Below are positions 46,441-55,529 of a stretch of DNA of 64,000 nucleotides, piece by piece. Source of the DNA: Bacteroidales bacterium. GTDB lineage: Bacteria > Bacteroidota > Bacteroidia > Bacteroidales > Marinilabiliaceae. Location: the NCBI GenBank assembly GCA_003249255.1, contig QKJP01000017.1:1-64000 (forward strand). The letters run 5' to 3'. How positions within the stretch are numbered: the first letter of the stretch is position 1; every line of letters starts with the position of its first letter. A model generated the notes under the pieces. The model did not search any database. It was not told the origin of the DNA and worked only from the letters and a program-made list of their open reading frames with translations. A program made the position numbers and the translations under genes.

Positions 46441-47406
46441 TTAATCAGAGACGATCAATTTGCCATCATTAACCACCATTTTTTTCTTAAAATGTATTGC
46501 TAATTCCTCTACAACTTCAGATATTGTAGGTTTTTTAAAGCGTGTAGTAACCTTTTCTTCAGGAAGTTTACACAAGAGCTCAACTTCTTTTATTTCTGAA
46601 AAATAATTTTCTACTTCGTTAATAATTGTTGAAAAATCTTCTCCTTCGAATTTTAATTCCCCTGTCCTCCATGACATAAAGTTATTATCAGTAATTTCCG
46701 ATTTAATAACCTTACCGTTTGAAGCAATTGCTTTTTGCCCTTTGGTCAGAATTACAGTTTCATCCCCCATCGAAAACTGTACTTTACCATGCGTTACAAA
46801 CAATTCCACTTTGGATTCAGATTCTCTTAAATGAAACTCTGTTCCTAAAACTTTAACCTCAGATTCTCCAATATTCACAATAAAAGGCCGGTTTTCGTCA
46901 CGAGCTACTTTAAAATAACCCATTCCTTCCAAATGCACCTTTCTTACCTGCTCATCAAAACCTTTGGAGTAAATAATCTTGCTTCCCTGAGCCAAAATCA
47001 CAGAACTATTATCTTTTAAAACAATTGAATCAACTTGCTTAGATACCTCAAAGGCCTGCAAGTGACCAAATCCGGGCACATTTTGATACAATAGAAATGA
47101 GCTCACCGCCATTATAGTTGGTATCATTATAGCTGCTACCTTTCGTATCCACATAGATGGCTTCTGAGAATTAGATCCAGCAAAATTCATTCTGGCTGAA
47201 CAAGATTTCCATGCTTTAGCAGCATCTTCTTCCAAGAATGATTTTATTCCCTCTGACTTTTCCCAGATCTGCTTATACCGGCCATACTCTTTCTCGTTAA
47301 GTTCAGATGTGGCTCTCCACTCAGAAAGTTCCCCTTGCTCATCCTGTGAAAGACGACTCGTAAACTCTTTAACTATTAAAACCTCTATATCTTCACGTAT
47401 ATTCAT
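46441..47406 (-). CDS. FecR-type anti-sigma factor
   Basis: 321-residue single-pass inner-membrane protein. An N-terminal cytoplasmic part (1-85) binds the sigma factor; a membrane segment lies at about 88-106 (VAAIMIPTIMAVSSFLLY). The periplasmic FecR domain (about 110-215) has the typical ILAQGSKIIYSKGF and VNIGESEVKVLGTEF blocks, and a C-terminal STN-like region ends DGKLIVSD. It relays receptor occupancy to the sigma factor encoded two ORFs upstream. Confidence 0.92.
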   Translation of the reverse strand: MNIREDIEVLIVKEFTSRLSQDEQGELSEWRATSELNEKEYGRYKQIWEKSEGIKSFLEEDAAKAWKSCSARMNFAGSNSQKPSMWIRKVAAIMIPTIMAVSSFLLYQNVPGFGHLQAFEVSKQVDSIVLKDNSSVILAQGSKIIYSKGFDEQVRKVHLEGMGYFKVARDENRPFIVNIGESEVKVLGTEFHLRESESKVELFVTHGKVQFSMGDETVILTKGQKAIASNGKVIKSEITDNNFMSWRTGELKFEGEDFSTIINEVENYFSEIKEVELLCKLPEEKVTTRFKKPTISEVVEELAIHFKKKMVVNDGKLIVSD

Positions 47407-47415
47407 AAAGTTCTT

Positions 47416-47583
47416 TTAGTGAAACTCTAATACAGAAAATGGATTGATCATTTCCTGAGATTCTTCCAATTCAGTTACAACAGCTTCATTTTCTGCAACC
47501 AGCTTCTCAAGTTCATCCTTATTCACCTTATCCTCTTCCGGATTGGGAAGTAACTGAGCAAGCATTTGTAAAATAAATTCCAT
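47416..47583 (-). CDS. Small acidic protein (55 aa) between sigma factor and FecR
   Basis: Minus-strand ATG at 47583, TAA at 47418-47416. It begins MEFILQMLAQLLPNPEED, continues with a Glu/Leu-rich helix (DELEKLVAENEAVVTELEE) and ends INPFSVLEFH. It fills the 266-base gap between sigma factor and fecR, in the same direction, and stops nine bases before the FecR start, so it is probably co-translated. No family recognised. A helix of this type could be a coiled-coil partner of either neighbour; that is inference only. Confidence 0.65.
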   Translation of the reverse strand: MEFILQMLAQLLPNPEEDKVNKDELEKLVAENEAVVTELEESQEMINPFSVLEFH

Positions 47584-47673
47584 ATTAATCAGGTTTTAGG
47601 CTGTTTTTTCGTATTTCAACACTAGTATGACAACTAACAATAAGCCTACACGTAGCTGATTTTAAACTTTTTC

Positions 47674-48264
47674 TCACAAAAAAGGATAAAACACTGATAT
47701 ACACCACCATAAAACCACTAAATAATCTGATAGTTTTTCTCGCAGCACGCGCAAAGCTTTACTAATCTGAGTTTCAACGGTACGTTTAGAAATGTTTAAT
47801 TCATCGGCAATTTCTTGATTGGTATCACCTTTAAATCTGCTTTTTTCAAATATGCGCCTACATTGCTCGGGCAAAGTTTGAACCACTGCAAAAATACGGT
47901 ACTCCAATTCAGTCTCTTCTAATTTGTCTTCAAAAATGGCTTCATCATTCTTTTTATCTATAAAAATATTGGCATGATGATCCCGCCTTATTTGATCTCG
48001 CTTAATTTGGTTTAAGCATTTATTTTTAACCGATTGATAAAAATGAGCTTTTAATGAAGTATGAATCTTGATTTCTGATCTTTTTTCATAAAACGACACA
48101 AACACATCTTGAACGAGTTCTCTTGCCAAATCATCATCCAAAATGACTTTTTTTGCAAAAACAACTAATGGCGTATAATATTTAAGAAACAGATTCTCAT
48201 AAGCACTTTCATCTCCTTGTGAAAGTCCTTCAAGCAACAAATTATCATCAGTTATCTCTTTCAT
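47674..48264 (-). CDS. ECF sigma factor (FecI-like)
   Basis: 196 residues. Region 2 (about 20-90: YENLFLKYYTPLVVFAKKVI, VQDVFVSFYEKRSEI) and region 4 (about 125-180: LPEQCRRIFEKSRFKGDTNQEIADELNISKRTVETQISKALRVLREKL) are clear and there is no region 3. The last 15 residues (YLVVLWWCISVFYPF) are unusually hydrophobic, a feature often seen on sigma factors of this phylum. First gene of the sigma/small ORF/fecR/receptor/DUF4249 operon. Confidence 0.94.
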   Translation of the reverse strand: MKEITDDNLLLEGLSQGDESAYENLFLKYYTPLVVFAKKVILDDDLARELVQDVFVSFYEKRSEIKIHTSLKAHFYQSVKNKCLNQIKRDQIRRDHHANIFIDKKNDEAIFEDKLEETELEYRIFAVVQTLPEQCRRIFEKSRFKGDTNQEIADELNISKRTVETQISKALRVLREKLSDYLVVLWWCISVFYPFL

Positions 48265-48267
48265 TTT

Positions 48268-49158
48268 TTAATTATTGATAATTCTTTTGAAAGCCCATTC
48301 ACCTTTAATTTTAATGCCTAACAGATATATGCCGCTTGGCAGATTAGGGAATGAAAAATAATTACCGCTCTTAACCCTAACTTCTGTCATCTGGCCAGAC
48401 ACTGAACTTAAATAGATGGTTTTAACAGCTTCATTGCAGTTAATATTTACAACAGTTCCAGATTTTACGACAGTTGGATAAATTGCAAAAGAAGGTGCTG
48501 CAGTAAGAGTTTCGGAACTCGTAACAATATCATTAGTGGAAATATCACCGAATGATTCTCCGTTAATCACAAATCCAAGTAAACGTTTACTAGTGGAAAA
48601 CATGTTAAAATAAGTCTCAGTTTCATATTTTAGACCAACCCCTTTTTGATATTCACAATGAAAAAAAGTCTCATCACTATTCTCCATTTGATTGGAAACA
48701 GGATCAAAATAAGATGCACCAGTATATTTTTTTGTCACACCATCCTCTTGAGTCATTTGGATAAAAAGCTCTTTACTATGTTCAGAAAAGTCTTTGCGAG
48801 GCTTCCCGTATTCTCCTTTTTGTAAGTTTAAAAAATGTGATAACGAATCAACTAGAATAACTTCTTCATTAATTTCATAAGGGCTTGCATTTTCAGCTAC
48901 ATCATCACGAAAAACTTCATAATTCTCTCCTTGGCCGATCCTTGTATAATGCAAGGTATCATTAACCCAATATTTATTCTTGATGGTAAATACTTCTATT
49001 TTTTTATTGCCAAATCCAGACTCAGACATTCTGGAAATTTCATATTTAAACACAGAACCTTCCGAAAAATTGTAGATATCTTTTAAACTTAAGGTTTGAG
49101 CTTGTATTGAAAAGCTCATAAATAACAATAAAACAATGGGTTTGATTAGGTTTTTCAT
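48268..49158 (-). CDS. Secreted protein with T9SS sorting domain
   Basis: 296 residues from MKNLIKPIVLLLFMSFSIQA (signal). The middle (20-210) is an unrecognised beta-rich domain (DIYNFSEGSVFKYEISRMSESGFGN onward). The last 80 residues form a type A T9SS sorting domain (FAIYPTVVKSGTVVNINC, IYLSSVSGQM, LPSGIYLLGIKI, KRIINN). It stops three bases before the sigma-factor start, so the T9SS cargo gene leads into the sigma operon or is co-transcribed with it. Confidence 0.8.
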   Translation of the reverse strand: MKNLIKPIVLLLFMSFSIQAQTLSLKDIYNFSEGSVFKYEISRMSESGFGNKKIEVFTIKNKYWVNDTLHYTRIGQGENYEVFRDDVAENASPYEINEEVILVDSLSHFLNLQKGEYGKPRKDFSEHSKELFIQMTQEDGVTKKYTGASYFDPVSNQMENSDETFFHCEYQKGVGLKYETETYFNMFSTSKRLLGFVINGESFGDISTNDIVTSSETLTAAPSFAIYPTVVKSGTVVNINCNEAVKTIYLSSVSGQMTEVRVKSGNYFSFPNLPSGIYLLGIKIKGEWAFKRIINN

Positions 49159-49419
49159 GGCAATAAATATTTTATTCACATAAAGACAAACATAAAATAG
49201 AATTCACTTATTACATATTTAACAAAAATATTAGTAAAATAATAAATCTTATCTATAAACTAAAATCTTCAACTCGACAGATAAAATATGATTAGAATCT
49301 TTAGATATTGAATCGATAGAAAATAAACATTACACTTTTTCTCAAAACAGTTATTATTCACATTTCAAACTCATCTCCAATAACACTCTAATTAACACCC
49401 AAAAAAACGAAGGTTGATA

Positions 49420-50016
49420 TTAACTGATATAAGCAAAAACTTGTTGCATAACCTTGGTTTTATTATTCTCCCATTCTTCTTGCTCAATTATAAAGCAATT
49501 GGATTGTTCTTGAAGAAAGGCATATTTTTGAGAACTTTTACTTTTATCATATAAATAAACGGCTTTCATATCAGGAAAAAGATATTGTAATCCATCATAA
49601 GTATTACTATCTGGGTTTAAAGGTGCTCCCCATCGAAAATCATCCATGTTTTTTTTAAAGCTTTTACCATTCGATTTTTTAAAGGGATTTAATTCGAAAC
49701 CATAATTGTTACCCAAGGTATTTTTGAACGAAATTTTACGTAATTGCTCGTCAAGCTTATCACCTTTAAATCTTGAAGCTTTCTGATATTGCATGGATAA
49801 TTCACCAAGATAATGTTCATATGCCAATTTACCAATGTGTAATAAAAAAAGAGCGGGTTCCATGGCTATTTGAACATCGTCATGTTCATTTAAGGCCATT
49901 GTTAATTCATGGGCGTTATTTTCATCTTCAGATATAATAAATAACGGTCTTTTACCAATATCGGAGATTTGATCTGAGTATTTATGTAAAATGAACTTTC
50001 GAAAAAACTTTTTCAT
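49420..50016 (-). CDS. Hypothetical protein, possibly a diverged P-loop transferase
   Basis: 198 residues, no signal peptide. The strand KRPLFIISEDENNAHELTMAL near the start and the later LFPDMKAVYLYDKSKSSQKY and FIIEQEEWENNKTKVMQQVFAY resemble the sheet-helix pattern of sulfotransferases or other nucleotide-fold enzymes. The glycine-rich P-loop is missing, so no function is assigned. It stands alone and no promoter or terminator was found. Confidence 0.6.
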   Translation of the reverse strand: MKKFFRKFILHKYSDQISDIGKRPLFIISEDENNAHELTMALNEHDDVQIAMEPALFLLHIGKLAYEHYLGELSMQYQKASRFKGDKLDEQLRKISFKNTLGNNYGFELNPFKKSNGKSFKKNMDDFRWGAPLNPDSNTYDGLQYLFPDMKAVYLYDKSKSSQKYAFLQEQSNCFIIEQEEWENNKTKVMQQVFAYIS

Positions 50017-50060
50017 GATAAGAAGGTATTTTAGGAATACAAAGATGCATTTTTTCCATA

Positions 50061-50094
50061 AAAAAAGCCTGACTGCATAGAAGCAATCAGGCTA
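50061..50094 (-). terminator. Terminator of the sugar transporter gene
   Basis: On the minus strand AGCCTGATTGC pairs with GCAGTCAGGCT (one G-U) around a six-base loop and runs into seven T. It lies 22 bases beyond the transporter stop. Confidence 0.85.
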
Positions 50095-50116
50095 TCTAGT
50101 ATATTTTATTTATTGA

Positions 50117-51124
50117 TTAACCAAATGCAATCACCATTACTCCACCAACCATTGCGGCTAATCCAAGATATAATGACATTTTAGAAGCGCTAGAAGCACC
50201 TTTCCACTCCCCTGATACAACACCAGCAGTAACCGCTGTTACAACAGAAAGTGTGTTAAAGATGGCATAACCAACAGAACCACCTTCGGCACCTAATACA
50301 AAAGAAGAATATGCAAAGATGATAGAAGCCGTAAAGTTTAACACTCCCATTAATCCTAATAATGATACGTTTTTACCTGCTTCGGCTACTTTAAATCCTG
50401 CCCATAACTTTTTCTTGGTTAGCATAATTAAGAAATATGGAACAACAAAAACACCACCGGAAACATAAACAATAAACATAGAGGCTACTGAAGCTAGCCA
50501 TGCCTCGTTACCGTTTTTAACAACCATTTCACCAATAATGTTCTTAGCCGCTTCACCATTAGAAGTAATTTCTAATGCGACGTTAAAACCGGTACACAAA
50601 ATACCACCAACTACGGCAATAATAATACCAGTTAACATTGAGGATCCAGCAGCATTCCCATTTTCTCCTTCAGCTGAAGTGCGCAACATTCCGGCACGAC
50701 CATTAAAGATGATACCTCCTAAAATAACGGCAATACCTAATAAAATAGACCCAACGCCAGTATCAGGAATACCAGATAACACCCAAGGTAATAGTGAACC
50801 TACCACAATGATAGTTCCAATAAAAATAGAAAACCCTAGAGACATGCCAATGTGGTTAATGGCTTTACCCCAAAGCATCATACCAACTCCCCACAGGAAA
50901 CCAGGGATCAACATCTTTAATAAAACAGGTGTACCAACATCTGTTAATACCTGACCAAAATTGTTAATCATAGTAAAACCAACAATAGCAGGGATTAACC
51001 ACAGCACAAATAAATAGCATAGTCCCCATGCATTTTCAAACGCATAGTTCTTTACATATTTCTCAGGCATGGCCCAGAACCCAAGCATCACACCCGCTGA
51101 AATTGCTAATAAAATTCCAATCAT
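50117..51124 (-). CDS. RhaT-family sugar:proton symporter
   Basis: 335 residues, ten hydrophobic segments and no signal peptide, as in RhaT/DMT-type carriers (e.g. MIGILLAISAGVMLGFWAMP at the N-terminus and YLGLAAMVGGVMVIAFG at the end). The neighbours, galactose mutarotase 29 bases upstream and galactan-sugar enzymes beyond, suggest it imports galactose or 3,6-anhydro-L-galactose rather than rhamnose. Likely co-transcribed with galM, with its own terminator. Confidence 0.85.
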   Translation of the reverse strand: MIGILLAISAGVMLGFWAMPEKYVKNYAFENAWGLCYLFVLWLIPAIVGFTMINNFGQVLTDVGTPVLLKMLIPGFLWGVGMMLWGKAINHIGMSLGFSIFIGTIIVVGSLLPWVLSGIPDTGVGSILLGIAVILGGIIFNGRAGMLRTSAEGENGNAAGSSMLTGIIIAVVGGILCTGFNVALEITSNGEAAKNIIGEMVVKNGNEAWLASVASMFIVYVSGGVFVVPYFLIMLTKKKLWAGFKVAEAGKNVSLLGLMGVLNFTASIIFAYSSFVLGAEGGSVGYAIFNTLSVVTAVTAGVVSGEWKGASSASKMSLYLGLAAMVGGVMVIAFG

Positions 51125-51153
51125 GATAAATATAAATTAATTATTGTTTTTAA

Positions 51154-52197
51154 TTAAAAAGTTAATTTAAAGACAGTAGTACTCTTAAAGGCCTTATCTG
51201 GAGTAGTGATAGACATTGGTGAGTTCTCAATGTTTGGCCCATTTGGATATCGATGGGTTTCGCAAGCAAAAGCGCTGTATTTACCATATTGATCTCCATT
51301 CTCTCGTTTTAAATCATCTGACATATACTTGGCTGTGTATAATAACATACAAGGCTCTGTTGTATAAATCTCTAACTTACGTCCACTTTCAGGATCTGTG
51401 AATTCGGCCGTTTGATTTAAATCACAGTTTGGATTATCAAACGTATAAAAATGCTCAAATCCACCTAATTCTTCATGAACCTCACCAATCTTTTTCCCTT
51501 CGCGCAAATCATCAGCCTTTCCTGATAAATCTAAAATCTCTCCTGTACAAGCACCTGTTTCATCACCGGCTAATCGAGTATTTGTATTTACCTGAGCAAT
51601 AAAACCTTCTACATTTTGCTTGAAACCACTCAAATTCCAATAACTGTGATTGGTTAACGAAAGTGGTGTTGCTTTATCTGTGGTTGCATTGTAATCAATT
51701 TTAATCTCATTTTTACGAGTTAAAAGCATGGTTACTTCGACATTAACATTACCGGGGTAGCCTTCTTCCATATCTTGGCTTAATAAAGAAAACTTAACAC
51801 CTACCGCGTTATCAGTTTTTACTTCTTCAGCATCCCACATTTTTTTATCAAAGCCAACTGTACCTCCATGTAGATTATTAGCACCACAGTTTGCATTTAA
51901 TTGATATTCTTGACCATCTAAAGTAAACTTAGAATCTTTTATCTGAGCACTGTAACGTCCTACTGTACATCCAAAATATGGGGCATTAGCTTTGTATCCT
52001 TCCCCAAAGTAGCTATCGAAGTTATCGAAACCACAAACAATGCTAACTGCTTTGTCATTTTCGCCAGGAATAGTTACATCTGTAATTGTTGCTCCATAGT
52101 TCATGATTTTTACAACCATACCGTTGCCATTAGTCAGGGTATATAGATTTACATCTTGTCCTTCAAACTGGCCAAACAGTTCTTTTCTTATATTCAT
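51154..52197 (-). CDS. galM: Aldose 1-epimerase (galactose mutarotase)
   Basis: Interconverts alpha and beta anomers of galactose or glucose before the Leloir pathway. The 347-residue protein has NYGATITDVTIPG, NNLHGGTVGFDKK, the catalytic His in LTNHSYWNLSG, and a general base Glu in FACETHRYPNG near the end. I start at MNIRKELFG (52197), since the longer version adds 13 codons outside the domain. Its place in a red-algal galactan locus fits D-galactose release from agar. Confidence 0.92.
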   Translation of the reverse strand: MNIRKELFGQFEGQDVNLYTLTNGNGMVVKIMNYGATITDVTIPGENDKAVSIVCGFDNFDSYFGEGYKANAPYFGCTVGRYSAQIKDSKFTLDGQEYQLNANCGANNLHGGTVGFDKKMWDAEEVKTDNAVGVKFSLLSQDMEEGYPGNVNVEVTMLLTRKNEIKIDYNATTDKATPLSLTNHSYWNLSGFKQNVEGFIAQVNTNTRLAGDETGACTGEILDLSGKADDLREGKKIGEVHEELGGFEHFYTFDNPNCDLNQTAEFTDPESGRKLEIYTTEPCMLLYTAKYMSDDLKRENGDQYGKYSAFACETHRYPNGPNIENSPMSITTPDKAFKSTTVFKLTF

Positions 52198-52243
52198 TGT
52201 GACAGATTTAAGTTTAATTTTGTTAACAAAGCACAATTATAGT

Positions 52244-52293
52244 AAAAAAAAATGAGCAGACAGTTAGTTTATACACTATCTGACTACTCATTT
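52244..52293 (-). terminator. Terminator of the cycloisomerase gene
   Basis: On the minus strand AAATGAGTAGTCAG pairs with CTGTCTGCTCATTT (one mismatch, one G-U) across a 20-base interior, followed by a T run. It lies 70 bases past the stop at 52363. Confidence 0.7.
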
Positions 52294-52362
52294 AATAAAG
52301 ATTTTATCTTAACTGAATATCGATTTATGTTTATTTATAAATTCAACTTTCAGATTTGAAGA

Positions 52363-53457
52363 TTACTTTTCTTCGTATTGCTCTAATAAATCCCAACGGA
52401 ACTCAACACCCACACCAGGAGTGTCTGGTGCAACCGCTCTGTGGTTTTCAACCACTAAAGGACGAGTTGTGTACTCATCAATTGGGAAAGAGTGAACCTC
52501 AATCCAACCAGCATTGGGTTGAGATGATACTAAACTTACGTGAAGCTCTTGCATACCGTGTGAACATACAGGAATGTTGTGTTGAGCAGCTAATTTAGCA
52601 GCTTTTAACCATCCTGAAACACCACCCGTGTTAGAAGCATCCGGTTGAACGAAAGACAGCTTTGCGTCTGCCATAGCGTATTCGAACTCGTGGTAGGTAT
52701 GTAAGTTCTCACCCATTGCTAATGGCATACCTGTTGCATCAGCAATTTTACCAAACCCTTTGTAATCATCCGGAATAGTTGGCTCTTCGAACCAGTAAAT
52801 ATTGTAAGGCTTCGCTCTGTTTGCACACTCGATCGCTTTTTCTACACTCATAGAGTAGTTAGCATCAATCATGAAAGTTACATCCGGTCCGATGAACTCA
52901 CGTACAGCTGCAATTCGCTCGATATCCTCATCTAAGTTCTCTCGACCAATTTTAATTTTTACAGCATTAAAACCTCGGTCTAAATAACCTTTTATGTTAC
53001 CTAATAATTTTGGAAGTGGGAATTGTAAATCAATACCACCACAGTACGCTTTACAAGTATTATCTGTACCACCTGCTACTTTCCATAAAGGTTCGCCAGC
53101 CTTTTTACAACGGATGTCCCAAAGTGCAATATCGATTGCAGAAATAGCGAAAGAAGCAATACCACCACGACCTACGTAGTGAATGTGCCACTCCATAAAA
53201 TCATATAATCCTTCTACATCAGTACCATCCTGACCCACTAAAGCTGGAGCTAAATCATGCTCAATCATTGCTTTAATAGCCCATCCACCTTTACCTCCAG
53301 TGTATGTATATCCAGTACCTTCACTACCATCCTCTAAGGTTACTGTCGCAGTTACTAATTCAAAGTGATAGTGATCACCGTGCTTTGCATCAGACAATAC
53401 CTCTGGCAATGGCACTTTAAATAATCTTACATCAACATGTTTAATGTTTGTACTCAT
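52363..53457 (-). CDS. 3,6-Anhydro-alpha-L-galactonate cycloisomerase (likely)
   Basis: Enolase-superfamily enzyme of 364 residues, muconate/mandelate subgroup. Catalytic features: K167-I-K169, metal ligands D198 (MIDAN), E224 (WFEEP), E250 (GENL) and H300 (CSHGMQELH). Stretches [35 protein letters not shown] and [11 protein letters not shown] match my memory of the Vibrio sp. EJY3 enzyme (EC 5.5.1.25), which opens the anhydro ring to 2-keto-3-deoxy-L-galactonate. Another acid-sugar dehydratase is the alternative. The adjacent aldehyde dehydrogenase would supply the substrate. It has its own promoter and terminator. Confidence 0.82.
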   Translation of the reverse strand: MSTNIKHVDVRLFKVPLPEVLSDAKHGDHYHFELVTATVTLEDGSEGTGYTYTGGKGGWAIKAMIEHDLAPALVGQDGTDVEGLYDFMEWHIHYVGRGGIASFAISAIDIALWDIRCKKAGEPLWKVAGGTDNTCKAYCGGIDLQFPLPKLLGNIKGYLDRGFNAVKIKIGRENLDEDIERIAAVREFIGPDVTFMIDANYSMSVEKAIECANRAKPYNIYWFEEPTIPDDYKGFGKIADATGMPLAMGENLHTYHEFEYAMADAKLSFVQPDASNTGGVSGWLKAAKLAAQHNIPVCSHGMQELHVSLVSSQPNAGWIEVHSFPIDEYTTRPLVVENHRAVAPDTPGVGVEFRWDLLEQYEEK

Positions 53458-53500
53458 AATATCTAAAAAAAGCCGTTTAATATAATTTTTTATTAAATGG

Positions 53501-53529
53501 CAAAGATAGTGATTTATCTTGATTCCAAA
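53501..53529 (-). promoter_or_regulatory. Promoter of the cycloisomerase gene
   Basis: On the minus strand TTTG (53529 to 53526) and a perfect TATCTTTG -7 box (53508 to 53501) are 17 bases apart. The start codon at 53457 follows 43 bases on. Confidence 0.7.
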
Positions 53530-53602
53530 GCTGAGAATTATAGAAAGTAGTATCTAGCCAATTATTAAAAAGTTTATATTGCTACAACTGGAATTTTTAG
53601 TA

Positions 53603-53651
53603 ATAAAAAAGCCACAGATGCACAGATAAAAATCATCCATGCATCTGTGGC
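53603..53651 (-). terminator. Terminator of the aldehyde dehydrogenase gene
   Basis: GCCACAGATGCA (53610-53621) is exactly matched by TGCATCTGTGGC (53640-53651), with a T run on the minus strand after the stem (53609 down). It lies 21 bases past the stop at 53672. The words resemble the CACAGA repeats elsewhere. Confidence 0.85.
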
Positions 53652-53671
53652 GTATATAAATAATGTAAATA

Positions 53672-55129
53672 CTATCCTTTAAATCGCACGTAGAAAGTTT
53701 TCTTCTCTAAGTATTGTTCGAAACCGTATTTTCCATCTTCGCCACCTGTGCCGGACATTTTGTAGCCGTTGTGGAAACCTTGTACCGATTCGCCATGAGG
53801 ACGATTTACATAGATTTCTCCAAAATCTAATTCACGGTTTAAACGCATAATGCGATTCATATCGTTAGTGAAAACCATTGCTGCCAGACCAAACTCACAG
53901 TCGTTAGCGTTTTTAACCACCTCGTCGAAATCTTTAAACTTAATTACAGGTAAAATAGGACCAAATGATTCTTCATGAACGATAGTCATATCTTGAGTTA
54001 CATTGGTTAAAACTGTTGGCATAAACCAGTTTCCTTTTTCGAACTGTGCTCCTTCAGGACGTTTACCACCATAAGCCAAAGTTGCCCCTTCTGCAATACT
54101 CTTTGCAACGAGTTCGTGCATGTGCTCAAGCTCGCTCTTGTTAACTTTAGGACCCATGTTTGATGTTGGATCAAATGGATCCCCTACTTTATAGTTTTTT
54201 ACTTGAGCCATGAATTTCTCCATGAATTCGTCATAGATATCTTGGTGCACATACATGCGCTCGTTACAAGTACATACCTGACCACAATTATCAAATCGTG
54301 AATTTAAAGCTGCATCCACAGCTGCATCAATATCGGCATCTTCGAAAGCAATAAATGGTGCTTTCCCTCCAAGCTCTAATTGTACGTGTGCTAAGTTATC
54401 TGAAGCTGCTTTAAAGATGGCCTGACCTGCCGGCGTTGAACCAGTCATGGTAACCATGTTTGTTAATGGATTCCTAACCAGGTAATCTCCTACGGTACGA
54501 CCAGGACCATTGATAATATTAATTAAACCTGCTGGAATTCCTGCCTGAATAGAAAGTTCTGCCAACAAAAAAGTTGAAAGCGGCGTTTCAGCAGTTGGCT
54601 TAACCACAATTGCGTTCCCTGCAACCAAAGCTGGCCCTATTTTACGCCCGGCTAATGCAAAAGGGAAGTTCCATGCCGTAATTGCAACAACAACACCACG
54701 AGGCACTTTCTGAATCCATATTTGCTCATTTTCGTTATCCGATGGAATAATATCACCTTCGATACGACGTGCCCACTCGGATGTATATTTAATAAAATTA
54801 ACCGCTGCTTCAACTTCAAACTTTGCAACCGAAAATAATTTACCTTGTTCTTTGGTAAGCACTGTTGCAATTTCTTCCTGATTCGCCATAATTAAGTCGG
54901 CGAACCTAACCATGATCTCCCCTCTTTTCTTTGCCGGAACTTTTGCCCATTCTTTTTGAGCAGCCGCCGCCGCTTCCAAAGCCTTTTGAGCATCAGCCTC
55001 ATTACCATCCGGTACTTTACCTACAATTGAATCATCTGATGGATTGAATACCTCAACATATTCTCTATTTGATGGTTCCAACCATTGTCCGTTAATAAAC
55101 TGTTTAAAATTTAGTACTTCTTTACTCAT
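53672..55129 (-). CDS. NAD(P)-dependent aldehyde dehydrogenase (likely 3,6-anhydro-L-galactose dehydrogenase)
   Basis: 485-residue member of the aldehyde dehydrogenase superfamily. N154 (WNFP), E252 (LELGG) and catalytic C286 (NCGQVC) are all in place. The C-terminal GFHNGYKMSGTGGEDGKYGFEQYLEK resembles the AldA/lactaldehyde dehydrogenase branch. Beside the cycloisomerase it most likely oxidises 3,6-anhydro-L-galactose to the acid (EC 1.2.1.92), the first step of the pathway. Lactaldehyde or glycolaldehyde oxidation is the alternative. Own terminator. Confidence 0.85.
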   Translation of the reverse strand: MSKEVLNFKQFINGQWLEPSNREYVEVFNPSDDSIVGKVPDGNEADAQKALEAAAAAQKEWAKVPAKKRGEIMVRFADLIMANQEEIATVLTKEQGKLFSVAKFEVEAAVNFIKYTSEWARRIEGDIIPSDNENEQIWIQKVPRGVVVAITAWNFPFALAGRKIGPALVAGNAIVVKPTAETPLSTFLLAELSIQAGIPAGLINIINGPGRTVGDYLVRNPLTNMVTMTGSTPAGQAIFKAASDNLAHVQLELGGKAPFIAFEDADIDAAVDAALNSRFDNCGQVCTCNERMYVHQDIYDEFMEKFMAQVKNYKVGDPFDPTSNMGPKVNKSELEHMHELVAKSIAEGATLAYGGKRPEGAQFEKGNWFMPTVLTNVTQDMTIVHEESFGPILPVIKFKDFDEVVKNANDCEFGLAAMVFTNDMNRIMRLNRELDFGEIYVNRPHGESVQGFHNGYKMSGTGGEDGKYGFEQYLEKKTFYVRFKG

Positions 55130-55529
55130 GATATATCTTATTTCAATACATTAACACTAATTCGTTACTATATTTTGTTCACACTTTATAGTTTCTTACT
55201 AAAACAAACAAAATGGCTCTGAAAATGTTTTTATGATATAAAGATTAAATCATCTTATTCTCAGATTACCAACACAAAATTCCTCAACAATTAACAAGTA
55301 TAAACCTGTAATAGTGACGGTTAAAACATGCTCATTAACACATAAAAAATAATAGTAAAAAATGCTTTTAATAACTAGTACTTTTTAAACCATTTGCCGA
55401 GTTGCATACATTTGCATTTCGCAAAGATATTTAAATAGTTTAACTTAACAATTTCTACTAAAATTTTATATAAAAAAAAGAAGTGATCTCGTTGAGGTCA
55501 CTTCTTTTTTTATGATTTGAACTACAAAA
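55130..55529. other. Intergenic region between the two dehydrogenase genes
   Basis: 400 bases, very AT-rich, without a supported ORF. It contains a minus-strand TATCTTTG box at 55432-55439, about 300 bases before the aldehyde dehydrogenase start, and the terminator of the alcohol dehydrogenase at its right end. If that box is used, the aldehyde dehydrogenase has a long leader. Confidence 0.5.
55472..55511 (-). terminator. Terminator of the zinc-type dehydrogenase gene
   Basis: AAGAAGTGATCTC (55478-55490) pairs with GAGGTCACTTCTT (55494-55506) with a three-base loop and one G-U, flanked by A and T runs. It lies 18 bases past the stop at 55530. Confidence 0.9.
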
